From assembly GCA_902465775.1 (NCBI GenBank), contig CABQOJ010000019.1:1-11999 (forward strand): a stretch of DNA of 11,999 nt, written 5' to 3'. Below are positions 1 to 5,920 of the stretch, piece by piece. The translations under genes and the position numbers were made by a program. Numbering within the stretch: the stretch's first letter is position 1; every line of letters begins with the position of its first letter. The stretch is from an uncultured Porphyromonas sp. GTDB lineage: Bacteria; Bacteroidota; Bacteroidia; Bacteroidales; Porphyromonadaceae. The notes beneath the pieces were generated by a model. The model had not been told where the DNA came from and did not search any database. It worked only from the letters and a program-made list of their open reading frames with translations.

Positions 1-29
1 GACGAGTAACGGTTGTAGGGACGCACGGT

Positions 30-159
30 CGTGCGTCCGTTGTGTCAAAGGTTACAGCGTCCGTTACGTGTAACCCCGTGTAGGGACGCACGATCTGTGC
101 GTCCGTTGTAGTACAGCTAAACAGGTAGCTCAGTAACCTTTAACGGGGACGGACGCTCG
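30..159. repeat. 130-bp element with inverted ends, copy 1
   Basis: Bases 33-159 are identical to 165-291 (offset 132). The left end starts CGTGCGTCCGT and carries AAAGGTTAC at 47-55; the right end carries GTAACCTTT at 133-141 and finishes ACGGACGCTCG at 149-159. The ends are therefore imperfect terminal inverted repeats of about 26 bp. Internal inverted repeats include GGACGCAC/GTGCGTCC (84-91 with 97-104) and GGTTAC/GTAACC (50-55 with 70-75). The size and inverted ends without a coding frame are MITE-like. Confidence 0.75.
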
Positions 160-172
160 GTCGAGCGTCCGT
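149..172. repeat. Perfect 11-bp hairpin between tandem elements
   Basis: ACGGACGCTCG at 149-159 pairs with CGAGCGTCCGT at 162-172 around a two-base loop. The right end of copy 1 and the left end of copy 2 form it together. Weaker relatives occur at 281-304 and 6924-6947, and a 9-bp stem of the CGTGCGTCC type at 19-38. There is no T-run, so a simple intrinsic terminator is not the obvious role. Confidence 0.8.
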
Positions 173-291
173 TGTGTCAAAGGTTACAGCGTCCGTTACG
201 TGTAACCCCGTGTAGGGACGCACGATCTGTGCGTCCGTTGTAGTACAGCTAAACAGGTAGCTCAGTAACCTTTAACGGGGACGGACGCTCG
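162..291. repeat. 130-bp element with inverted ends, copy 2
   Basis: This is the second tandem copy, separated from copy 1 by two bases. The ends are CGAGCGTCCGT (162-172) and ACGGACGCTCG (281-291), which are exact reverse complements, followed inward by AAAGGTTAC and GTAACCTTT. It differs from copy 1 only at the very left edge. The near identity of the two copies suggests a recent duplication or ongoing homogenisation. Confidence 0.75.
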
Positions 292-360
292 ACCGAGCGT
301 CCCTACAACCGCTACTCGTCGGCTGGTTTGACAACGGACGCCCTCCGATCCGACACTATC

Positions 361-426
361 CGTGCGTCCCTACACCAGTTACACGTCCCGTGCGTCCCTA
401 CAACCGTTACACGTCTCGTGCGTCCC
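361..426. repeat. 28-bp tandem repeat, 2.4 copies
   Basis: Units begin CGTGCGTCCC at 361, 389 and 417. The first two run through CTACA, CC, GTTACACGTC and differ at a few positions; the third is cut short after its first ten bases. The unit shares the CGTGCGTCCCTACAACCGTTAC vocabulary of the inverted-repeat block just upstream, so it probably derives from that element's arm. Confidence 0.75.
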
Positions 427-450
427 CTCATTGGACTATTCGCCCGATTC

Positions 451-521
451 CTCCGATGGCTCCGACACCTCCGATAGCTCCGATCTCGTCTCTAACCTCT
501 AACCTCTAATCTCTAATCTCT
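451..521. repeat. Short tandem repeats (CTCCGAT, then CTCTAAC/T)
   Basis: CTCCGAT or CTCCGAC recurs at 451, 460, 469 and 479. It is followed by four perfect-length 7-bp units CTCTAAC, CTCTAAC, CTCTAAT, CTCTAAT at 490-517, then a C/T-rich run to about 540. This is simple-sequence DNA strongly biased to pyrimidines on this strand, and no gene is seen in it. It lies just before a promoter, so length variation could alter spacing or structure there, but nothing in the sequence proves that. Confidence 0.7.
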
Positions 522-538
522 CCTTCTCTCTCCTCCTC

Positions 539-569
539 TTGCACGACTCAAAATAAAGTTTTACCTTTG
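539..569 (+). promoter_or_regulatory. Bacteroidetes-type promoter
   Basis: A -33-like TTG at 539-541 is followed, after 20 bases, by TACCTTTG at 562-569. The latter matches the Bacteroidetes -7 consensus TAnnTTTG. Transcription would begin near 575-580 and head towards the gene at 1022, leaving a long leader of about 440 bases that contains hairpins and a poly-C tract. The match is to consensus only; the start site is inferred. Confidence 0.55.
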
Positions 570-1021
570 TGCAGGACATTGCCTATTAGAGGACAGTTCT
601 TCGAAAGAAAAGTAACTAACAGTAATCGCCTAGATGGCTCTGACAGCGCATAGTATCGATAGCTGTGGTACTACCTATAAGTATCGTACCACGAGATCTC
701 AGAGAGATTACCTCGCTACACCTCATCGTAGCGAGCTTAGTCCTCTGCATCGCACTATTGCGCACCCTCGTAGAGTCACCTTAGAAGCTCTCTGCCGTCA
801 CATCTCATTGGCGGAGAGCATTTTGCCCCCCCCCCCCCCAACGCGCTCAGAGGCACTTTCTAGGCGACTGTGCAGGGGCAACTAATAATCACCCATATCA
901 CACGATCCGCAGGCTGACGCCATCCGCGTCCGCCCCGATGGTCGTACCCTATTCGCTTGTGAAGAGTCATTCGCTCCTCACAAGCCCTTTGTTGTATCCC
1001 TAAACCAGCACTTCCCACACT
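570..1021. other. Long leader/intergenic region with hairpins, no convincing gene
   Basis: This stretch holds a perfect 8-bp stem at 712-719/728-735 (CTCGCTAC/GTAGCGAG), a 7-bp stem at 665-671/686-692 (GTGGTAC/GTACCAC), a run of 14 C at 826-839, and an 8-bp stem at 955-962/978-985 (GCTTGTGA/TCACAAGC). A frame from 634 to 885 is open, but its product is rich in Ser, Thr, Arg, His and Pro, poor in Lys and acidic residues, and looks non-coding. If transcribed from 539-569 the region would be a structured leader of the gene at 1022. Confidence 0.5.
826..839. repeat. Homopolymer of 14 C
   Basis: Fourteen consecutive C residues lie between TTTTG and AACGCG. Tracts this long slip readily in replication and serve as phase-variation switches in some bacteria. 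Here the tract sits between a promoter at 539-569 and the gene at 1022, and inside the open frame 634-885. Whether it switches anything cannot be told from one sequence; it could also be a spot of sequencing-length error. Confidence 0.9.
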
Positions 1022-1531
1022 ATGGCAATAACAATCACTAAAGTCGAAGACCTTGTCAAAAAAGCAGTCACAAATGATATGAAGAGACTTGCGCAAAAGG
1101 TAAAAGCCTCTGAGACAAAGCCTGTTGCTCCTCAGCGTCCTACTACCCCACACGTTGTGCAGGGACCTCCACCAATGGGTGTCACCATGCCACGAGTTAA
1201 AAGCCCTTCGACAGCAACTCCTTCCTCCCACTCAACACCCGAACCGCGACCAACTGCACAGACAGAAGTTGTAGCTCAGGAGGACACAGAAGAAGAGACA
1301 ACTAAGGAAGAAAGTATTGTGGAAACAGCGGCACCACAACCGACCGCAGAGGCAGAAACCGCAGAGGCAGAAACCGCAGAAGCTGCAACCATAGAGGTCT
1401 CAGCTCAGGAAGAGCCACCGACGAGCAAGAAGAAAAAAGGCAAGAAGCACCGTAAGGCACAGCACAAGAAGCATCGTCAGGATCGCTCCGCACAGCCTCT
1501 CGAGATACACATTCACCTGCATCTGCCTTAA
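1022..1531 (+). CDS. Low-complexity Glu/Lys/Ala-rich protein of unknown function
   Basis: A 169-residue protein with no family I recognise. The N-terminal 30 residues (starting MAITITKVEDLVKKAV) look like an amphipathic helix. Residues about 35-80 are rich in Pro, Thr and Ser and probably disordered. Residues about 80-132 are acidic and contain a 5-residue tandem repeat, AEAET, AEAET, AEAAT. Residues about 134-155 are a Lys/Arg/His-rich basic patch. The C-terminus is a short alternating hydrophobic/histidine tail (LEIHIHLHLP). There is no signal peptide or membrane segment. The charge-segregated layout could suit binding to nucleic acid or to an acidic partner, but that is inference. The ATG at 1022 is the first in frame after the upstream hairpin; no clear ribosome-binding site is seen, which is usual in Bacteroidetes. 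Confidence 0.6.
   Translation: MAITITKVEDLVKKAVTNDMKRLAQKVKASETKPVAPQRPTTPHVVQGPPPMGVTMPRVKSPSTATPSSHSTPEPRPTAQTEVVAQEDTEEETTKEESIVETAAPQPTAEAETAEAETAEAATIEVSAQEEPPTSKKKKGKKHRKAQHKKHRQDRSAQPLEIHIHLHLP
1346..1390 (+). repeat. 15-bp in-frame tandem repeat (3 units)
   Basis: GCAGAGGCAGAAACC occurs at 1346-1360 and 1361-1375 exactly, with a degenerate third unit at 1376-1390. It encodes AEAET, AEAET and AEAAT in the acidic region of the gene at 1022. As a multiple of three, copy-number change would lengthen or shorten the protein without breaking the frame. Confidence 0.85.
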
Positions 1532-1563
1532 CGCATCAAGAGCCAATCAAAGCTCTATAACTA

Positions 1564-1620
1564 AAGACCTATGGAGGAAGCCGAAAATCCAATCTAACAG
1601 AGTAGGCACTCAACTTAACG
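1564..1620 (+). repeat. 57-bp repeat with 8-codon mini-ORF, copy 1
   Basis: This segment matches 3261-3317 at 52 of 57 positions, and all five differences are C/T transitions. It contains ATG...TAA at 1571-1597, encoding MEEAENPI, identical in the other copy. The two copies flank the duplicated genes. The start of the mini-ORF resembles the start of those genes (MEELEYYN), so it could be a decayed gene start, a leader peptide or simply a repeat. Confidence 0.7.
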
Positions 1621-1651
1621 CATAATCACTACAACAAAGAGATCTCAAGAA

Positions 1652-2388
1652 AGATCACACACTTGTAGCAAACTCTTTCGTAGCAAACTCCTTTGTGTTG
1701 CAGAGGAGTCCAAAGAAAGTAGCATTTGCAGCACCGAAACGTCAAACACTAATCAATAAAACTTATGGAAGAACTAGAATACTACAATGCAACAAAGGAT
1801 GGTGTTACAGTCACCATCAAAAACTTCTCACCAGGGTATGACTTCTTCAAGGAGTATGGTACGAAGTTTAGCTATTCTCTGTGCCACCCAGATATGGATC
1901 TTGGACAAAAAGAATACGAACTGATTCAATCTGCCTTCGACAGTTGGGAGGAGTACGGGTATGCACTTCAAGACTATTTTGAGACAGACGTCCTGTGTCC
2001 AATCTATCTGTATCAAATCTGTTATGGCGAACCAGTGAAGCTATCCACAAAGCCATTTAAGGATGAGTTTAACTCAATGCAGATTGGTTTTGCATTTATA
2101 GATCAAGATGACTTTTACGACTGACCCTGATTCTGAGGACTATGAACAATTTCTGACAGATGTGACAGAGAATTATCTAAAGCCAATTCTCGAAGAGGAG
2201 GTCGAAGCATATGAGGTGTTCCTTGAAGATAAGGCGTTTACAGTCCAAGTCAATGACAAAACCTACGGTCCATTCTATATGCGAGCATGGATAAATAAAA
2301 AGACCCTAGAGTTTATTCCTCAAGAGTTCGTTGAGGAGATAAGGAAAGCTCAAAGGTTTAGGATCGAGGAAGAAAGCTATTAGGTAAT
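1652..2388 (+). repeat. Tandem duplication, unit 1 (737 bp)
   Basis: Unit 1 corresponds to 2389-3154. It comprises about 113 bp of 5' flank plus the gene. The 5' flanks differ at only 6 of about 113 positions, while the middle of the coding part is much more diverged. Within the flank a 15-bp direct repeat (GTAGCAAACTCTTTC and GTAGCAAACTCCTTT at 1665-1694) is present in both units. Unit 1 is 29 bp shorter than unit 2 because of one internal deletion. Confidence 0.85.
1765..2383 (+). pseudogene. Tandem paralog 1, split by a 29-bp deletion
   Basis: This copy aligns end to end with the intact gene at 2502-3149, including its ATG and stop. Between 2121 and 2122 it lacks the 29 bases found at 2859-2887 of the intact copy (residues FCQENGLELP and part of a codon). 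The frame therefore hits TGA at 2122-2124 after 119 codons. The remainder reads on in the next frame and can begin at an ATG at 2108 (91 residues to 2383), overlapping the first piece by 17 bases. Adding back 29 bases gives exactly 648 bp, the length of the intact copy, so there is no other net length change. The two halves might still be made by termination-reinitiation, but a disrupted gene is the simpler reading. The function is unknown, as for its partner. Confidence 0.8.
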
Positions 2389-3154
2389 AGATCACACACT
2401 TATAGCAAACACTTTCGTAGCAAACTCCTTTGTGTTGCAGAGGAGCCCAAAGAAAGTAGCATTTGCCGCACCGAAACATCAAGCACTAATCAATAAAACT
2501 TATGGAAGAGCTAGAATACTACAATGCGACAAAGAATGGTGTGACAGTCACCATCAAACAGTTCTCACCGAGGTATGACTTCTTTACGGAGTATGGTCCG
2601 AAGTTTAGATATGCTTTGCACCACAAAGACATGGTTCTTGGACAAGATGATTACTCACTGGAACAACCTGCCTACAGGAATTGGAAGGAGTATGGGTATA
2701 CACTTGAAAACTATTATAAGCCACCATTCATGTCTCCAATCTATATGTGTCAAGCCTATTATCGCGAACCAGTGAAGCTATCCACAAAGCCTTTTAAGAA
2801 TAAGTTTCACTCAATGCAGGTTGGTTTTGCATTTATAGAGCAAGATGTCTTTTACGACTTTTGCCAAGAGAATGGTTTGGAGCTGCCTGACCCTGAGTCT
2901 GATGATTATGAACAGTCTCTGACGGATGTGACAGAGAATTATCTAAAACCACTTCTCGAAGAGGAGGTCACAGCATATGAGGTGGAACTTAATAGTAAGG
3001 TGTATACAGTCCAAGTCAATGACAAAACCTACGGTCCATTCTATATGAGAGAATGGATAAATGAAAAGACCCTAGAGTTTATTCCACAGGAGTTCGTTGA
3101 GGAGATAAAGGAAGCTCAAAGGCTTAGGATCGAAGCAGAAAGCTATTAGATAAT
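2389..3154 (+). repeat. Tandem duplication, unit 2 (766 bp)
   Basis: The second unit starts at AGATCACACACTT, directly after the stop and a few bases of unit 1, and ends just past the stop of the second gene. Similarity stops at about 3154, where the sequence changes to an unrelated hairpin-rich spacer. The offset between units is 737 bp. Confidence 0.85.
2502..3149 (+). CDS. Tandem paralog 2, intact acidic protein of unknown function
   Basis: A 215-residue acidic, Tyr- and Glu-rich protein without signal peptide, membrane segment or cysteine motif, so probably cytoplasmic. I do not recognise its family. Residues 1-35 and 89-119 are close to the first copy, residues 36-88 are strongly diverged, and residues 130-215 are moderately conserved. 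Residues 168-180 (YTVQVNDKTYGPF) resemble the opening of GYF_2 domains such as those encoded at 4533 and 5921, but the typical downstream tryptophans are missing. The start is fixed by the aligned ATG and near-identical leader in both copies. It lies 118 bp after the first copy and is visibly AT-richer than the core genes to the right. Small acidic proteins in diversified tandem copies occur in immunity-gene arrays; that is only an analogy here. Confidence 0.75.
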   Translation: MEELEYYNATKNGVTVTIKQFSPRYDFFTEYGPKFRYALHHKDMVLGQDDYSLEQPAYRNWKEYGYTLENYYKPPFMSPIYMCQAYYREPVKLSTKPFKNKFHSMQVGFAFIEQDVFYDFCQENGLELPDPESDDYEQSLTDVTENYLKPLLEEEVTAYEVELNSKVYTVQVNDKTYGPFYMREWINEKTLEFIPQEFVEEIKEAQRLRIEAESY

Positions 3155-3260
3155 ACCCAAGATCTCTGGGGTAAGTAGTGCAATCAAGATGTCTTGGGGT
3201 TGACAGAGCTATTTAGTCAGATAGCTATACCGCTCAGATATGGCACTCAGCCCAAGGACG
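3150..3260 (+). other. Hairpin-rich spacer after the duplicated genes
   Basis: CCCAAGA at 3156-3162 can pair with TCTTGGG at 3192-3198, or TACCC (3154-3158) with GGGTA (3169-3173), or CAAGA (3185-3189) with TCTTG (3192-3196). A further stem is AGCTAT/ATAGCT at 3207-3212/3221-3226. These alternatives are mutually exclusive in part. No T-run follows, so an intrinsic terminator is possible but not clear. Confidence 0.4.
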
Positions 3261-3317
3261 AAGACCCATGGAGGAAGCCGAAAATCCAATCTAATAGAGT
3301 AGGCATTTAACTTAATG
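3261..3317 (+). repeat. 57-bp repeat with 8-codon mini-ORF, copy 2
   Basis: This is the second copy of the 1564-1620 repeat, in the same orientation, with the same mini-ORF MEEAENPI at 3268-3294. It lies 24 bases upstream of the gene at 3342. Together the copies bracket the 1.6-kb tandem-duplication cassette, which suggests that the cassette was inserted in or amplified from a site carrying this sequence. Confidence 0.7.
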
Positions 3318-3341
3318 TACACAACAATGATGAGCAAATAA

Positions 3342-3578
3342 ATGCTCAATGGAAAGGTCTATCGCAGGGACGGACTACCGATCCCCGAGATCGTGCTGGA
3401 GGCTGCCGACAGACTGATCCAAGCTAAGGGCGGGCGATACTTTACGATCGATGCCACCCCCCAGTTTGTGATCGAGGTCAACCCTGGAGAGTCTAGCAAC
3501 CGACACGGGGAAAACTCGGCAGAGCTCTTCGCCTCGTGGTTCGTCGACGCCTTCTTTACTAACAATACTAACAACTAA
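3342..3578 (+). CDS. Short ATP-grasp-like C-terminal remnant
   Basis: A 78-residue protein. Residues 33-49 (YFTIDATPQFVIEVNPG) match the last strand of ATP-grasp enzymes, where the E and N of the (I/V)EVNP motif bind magnesium; here these are E45 and N47. ATP-grasp proteins normally need at least 200 residues with a Lys-bearing N-terminal half, so this piece alone should not bind ATP in the usual way. A TAA directly before the ATG (3339-3341) closes the frame upstream, and no plausible N-terminal half is seen in 3150-3341. Its coding sequence is GC-richer than the genes on its left. It is 13 bp upstream of the next gene and probably co-transcribed. The family call is from motif memory and is tentative; it may be a gene fragment or a small adaptor. 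Confidence 0.5.
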   Translation: MLNGKVYRRDGLPIPEIVLEAADRLIQAKGGRYFTIDATPQFVIEVNPGESSNRHGENSAELFASWFVDAFFTNNTNN

Positions 3579-3591
3579 AACGAATAATACT

Positions 3592-3786
3592 ATGGATCAA
3601 AACGACAAGGATATGCTTATACTTTATTTTGGCTTAGGAGAGCTTGTGGCTTTTATAGCTCTTATGGTTCACCTCTTTAGCATTACTGAAGCAAAAGGCA
3701 GTAATATATTCCTTTTTATCGCGGGCTACATCTTGATCCATTTAGCGATTTATCTAGGATGGAAGTTGATCAAACGCACCCTTTAG
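3592..3786 (+). CDS. Small two-TM membrane protein
   Basis: A 64-residue protein with two hydrophobic helices, about residues 8-31 and 38-57, joined by a short loop (TEAKGSN). The N-terminus is charged (MDQNDKD) and the C-terminus basic (KLIKRTL), so both ends are likely cytoplasmic. No family is recognised. It sits 13 bp after the ATP-grasp remnant and 12 bp before the zinc-ribbon gene, so it appears to belong to the same operon and may be a subunit or anchor for that membrane system. Confidence 0.6.
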   Translation: MDQNDKDMLILYFGLGELVAFIALMVHLFSITEAKGSNIFLFIAGYILIHLAIYLGWKLIKRTL

Positions 3787-3798
3787 AATGAGAATGAT

Positions 3799-4434
3799 AT
3801 GAGTGAAAGTCAAACTATAGGAAGAATTAAATGTTCCAACTGTGGGGAGCTGATCAATGAGATGTCACGAGTATGCCCCGAGTGTGGAGCTGTACAGGAA
3901 AGAGCAGATGCCTTGAGGCTGGTTGACAAGATGAACAGCCTCCTGTCAGAGATCAACGACCTACCTGGGTGGAGCGACAAGGGACAGGCCAAGCAAGCAG
4001 AGCTGGGGAGCTTAATTCTAAAGACAAAAATGCTCTATGGAGACAACGAGCAGATAGCCACATTGATCAATGAGCTAGAGGAGCGACGCAAGCAAACCAT
4101 TAAAAAGAAGAGAATCCTAGACGTAGTCAGAAAGGCAGGACCTATCCTTTTGGTCTTTTTCTTGTTTTTTCTCGGCGTCTACTTCTGCTATTTAGCATTT
4201 ACTCTAAATCCTAAGCCTCAAGAGGAGGAATCAGAGGATCCCATAGAGGAGGTTGAAGAGCAGACCGCAGAAAACGAAACGGACCGCGAGGTAACTGCCG
4301 AGGTAGCATCCACTGCGAAAAAGAAGTCGAAGGAAAACCTTAACAGGAGTACTGATGATCTATCAGAGACGGAGGAGATAAGTAATGACCTCGAAGCACC
4401 AGAGGAGGGAGTCAAAACAGAAGAAGAGGAATAG
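3799..4434 (+). CDS. Zinc-ribbon, single-TM protein with acidic tail
   Basis: A 211-residue protein. A four-cysteine zinc ribbon lies at residues 12-29 (CSNCG then CPECG, Cys 12, 15, 26 and 29). Residues about 33-110 are a charged helical, likely coiled-coil region ending in a basic stretch (RRKQTIKKKR). One strong TM helix follows at about 113-136. After it comes a roughly 75-residue, very acidic, probably disordered tail. By the positive-inside rule the zinc ribbon and coil should be cytoplasmic and the tail periplasmic. The layout resembles B. subtilis YdjG, a zinc-ribbon membrane protein that works with PspA-like and SPFH proteins; the SPFH gene just downstream supports the comparison, but homology is not shown. 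The ATG at 3799 starts 12 bp after the preceding stop. Confidence 0.65.
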   Translation: MSESQTIGRIKCSNCGELINEMSRVCPECGAVQERADALRLVDKMNSLLSEINDLPGWSDKGQAKQAELGSLILKTKMLYGDNEQIATLINELEERRKQTIKKKRILDVVRKAGPILLVFFLFFLGVYFCYLAFTLNPKPQEEESEDPIEEVEEQTAENETDREVTAEVASTAKKKSKENLNRSTDDLSETEEISNDLEAPEEGVKTEEEE

Positions 4435-4455
4435 ATAGAACGGCTTCTTATGGAG

Positions 4456-4490
4456 AGGGAAGATAAGGGGAAGTAATTTCCCCTCTTTCC
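4456..4490 (+). terminator. Hairpin between zinc-ribbon and SPFH genes
   Basis: AGGGGAA at 4466-4472 pairs perfectly with TTCCCCT at 4478-4484 around a five-base loop, and flanking purines (GGGAAG) can pair imperfectly with CTTTCC. It lies about 30 bp after a stop codon and 43 bp before the next gene. No T-run follows, so it may be a partial terminator, an attenuator or an RNA-stabilising stem. Confidence 0.4.
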
Positions 4491-4532
4491 ACTTCTGAAC
4501 TCTGAAGTAATAGCTAAGACAATCGAAATGTG

Positions 4533-5900
4533 ATGGCACTATTTAAAAGAGGTATAAGTGGCGGATTGATGAACGTAATCCGCTGTGATGAGGAGGAGTA
4601 CCTGGTGTGGAAGTGGCGTCCGCAAAATCAAAGCGCCAATACGACGACACGAGAGAACTCTATACGCTACGGCAGTAGTCTACGAGTCAAGGATGGTGAG
4701 GTGGCGGTCTTCGTCTATAAGCAGAATGACGAGACTGCTCAGGACTTCGTCGTAGGCCCATACGATCAGATCCTTAAGACGGCCAACCTCCCCGTCTTGT
4801 CCAGCATCGTGGGGCTGGCTTATGGTGGAGATACCCCATTTCAAGCGGAGGTTTACTTCATCAACTTACAGCAGAACAATCAAATTCGCTTTGTGGTTCC
4901 CTACTTTGATGTCCCAGACCCACGCTTGCCAGATCACCCCGTGCCTGTTGCCGTGCGTGGCGTGGTGACTTTCTCACTAGAGGACTACAAAGCCTTTATC
5001 AAACTCAATAGACTTAAGGACTTTGACCTTGACGAGTTTAGGAAGCAGATCAAGGCGAGTGTGGTCCGCAAGGTCAAAAGCGTTGTGGCGAACACGCCCT
5101 CAGACCTATCAATCCCTGTCGTGCAGATAGAGCGTCAGATAGATACTATAAGTAGTGTCCTCGAGGTGAGTCTACAGGAGATCCTAGCGGGGTTCGGTGT
5201 TCAGCTCAAGCGACTAGACATCCATGCTATAGACATAGACAAAGAGTCTAAAGCCTACGCTGAGGTGAAGGCGCTCACAGCTGGTATAACGGCCAAAACA
5301 TTGACTACCCTATCCGACGTCAATCTCAAAAACATGAGAGAGATGCAGCAAGTGAATCGACATAATCTCTCGGAGACGATGCGCATCAATCGTGAGGAGA
5401 GACAGCGAGCACAGCGCTTACAGTCGGAGTCGACCTACATAAGGGCGCACGCTATCGATAAGCAAGCTGATGTCCTAAAGACCGCAGCTAGCAATATGGG
5501 GCAGATGGGGGCTATGCCTACTGGAGCTACTGGAGGTATGAACCCAGCAGAGATGATGACTGGCATGATGATGGGTGGTGCCCTCGGAGGACAGATGGCT
5601 GGTATGGTCAGTAGTATGGGCCAGCAAATGCAAAACGCCGTAAACACGCCTCCACCGATGCCAGACGCCCCCTCCTATATGCTAGCCGTGAATGGTCAGC
5701 AAATGGGCCCCTTCTCCATAGATCAGCTCCAGCAGATGGCTATGACAGGTCAGCTGACCCCAAGCACCTATGTATGGAAGCCTGGCATGGAACAGTGGCA
5801 GGTAGCAGGTTCTCTACCAGAGCTAGGCTTGCTGTTTGCCCCTGCCACGCCACAGACCCCTCCTACAGGGATGTGTCCTCCACCACCTCCTCAATCATAA
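4533..5900 (+). CDS. SPFH/Band-7 protein with C-terminal GYF_2 domain
   Basis: A 455-residue protein. Residues about 10-235 form an SPFH (Band 7) domain of the YdjI/'virion core protein' type (COG4260), recognisable from the start LMNVIRCDEEEYLVWKWRPQ, the GSSLRVKDGEVAVFV strand and the GGDTPFQAEVYF segment. A charged helical region at about 250-315 is a likely coiled coil. A Gly/Met-rich linker spans about 320-370. A GYF_2 domain follows at 381-433, with GPF at 392-394 and Trp 415 and 422. A Pro-rich tail ends the protein. SPFH proteins assemble on membranes and organise lipid microdomains; GYF_2 modules are thought to bind partner proteins. I chose the ATG at 4533; a GTG at 4530 directly precedes it and would add one residue. 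No signal peptide or TM helix is seen, so it is probably membrane-peripheral. Confidence 0.8.
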   Translation: MALFKRGISGGLMNVIRCDEEEYLVWKWRPQNQSANTTTRENSIRYGSSLRVKDGEVAVFVYKQNDETAQDFVVGPYDQILKTANLPVLSSIVGLAYGGDTPFQAEVYFINLQQNNQIRFVVPYFDVPDPRLPDHPVPVAVRGVVTFSLEDYKAFIKLNRLKDFDLDEFRKQIKASVVRKVKSVVANTPSDLSIPVVQIERQIDTISSVLEVSLQEILAGFGVQLKRLDIHAIDIDKESKAYAEVKALTAGITAKTLTTLSDVNLKNMREMQQVNRHNLSETMRINREERQRAQRLQSESTYIRAHAIDKQADVLKTAASNMGQMGAMPTGATGGMNPAEMMTGMMMGGALGGQMAGMVSSMGQQMQNAVNTPPPMPDAPSYMLAVNGQQMGPFSIDQLQQMAMTGQLTPSTYVWKPGMEQWQVAGSLPELGLLFAPATPQTPPTGMCPPPPPQS

Positions 5901-5920
5901 CAACTAAAGACCAGAAAGAT

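Larger units (their letters stand above)
1..320. repeat. Composite inverted-repeat block
   Basis: Bases 1-27 are the reverse complement of 294-320 with only two mismatches, so the block is a large inverted repeat. Its interior is filled by two tandem 130-bp elements (30-159 and 162-291). Several short perfect hairpins lie inside. The left boundary is uncertain, because the matching sequence at 6913-6991 continues past the right arm and the left arm may run beyond the window edge. No coding frame of note was seen. This looks like an extragenic palindromic or MITE-like element; no transposase is present. Confidence 0.8.

Noticed and set aside
1..426. CRISPR-like array
   Set aside because: The repeats are 130 and 28 bp, contiguous and without unique spacers, and no cas genes are present.
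634..885. Open frame of 83 codons after the promoter at 539-569
   Set aside because: The product is dominated by Ser, Thr, Arg, His and Pro, is poor in Lys and acidic residues, and crosses hairpins and a poly-C tract; it reads like non-coding DNA.
860..1231. Minus-strand open frame of 123 codons
   Set aside because: It overlaps the better-supported plus-strand gene at 1022, and its product is Cys/Trp/Arg-rich without any recognisable domain.
5774..5920. Upstream extension of the small GYF_2 gene
   Set aside because: This part overlaps the SPFH coding sequence in another frame and adds unstructured residues; the ATG at 5921 gives a clean start.
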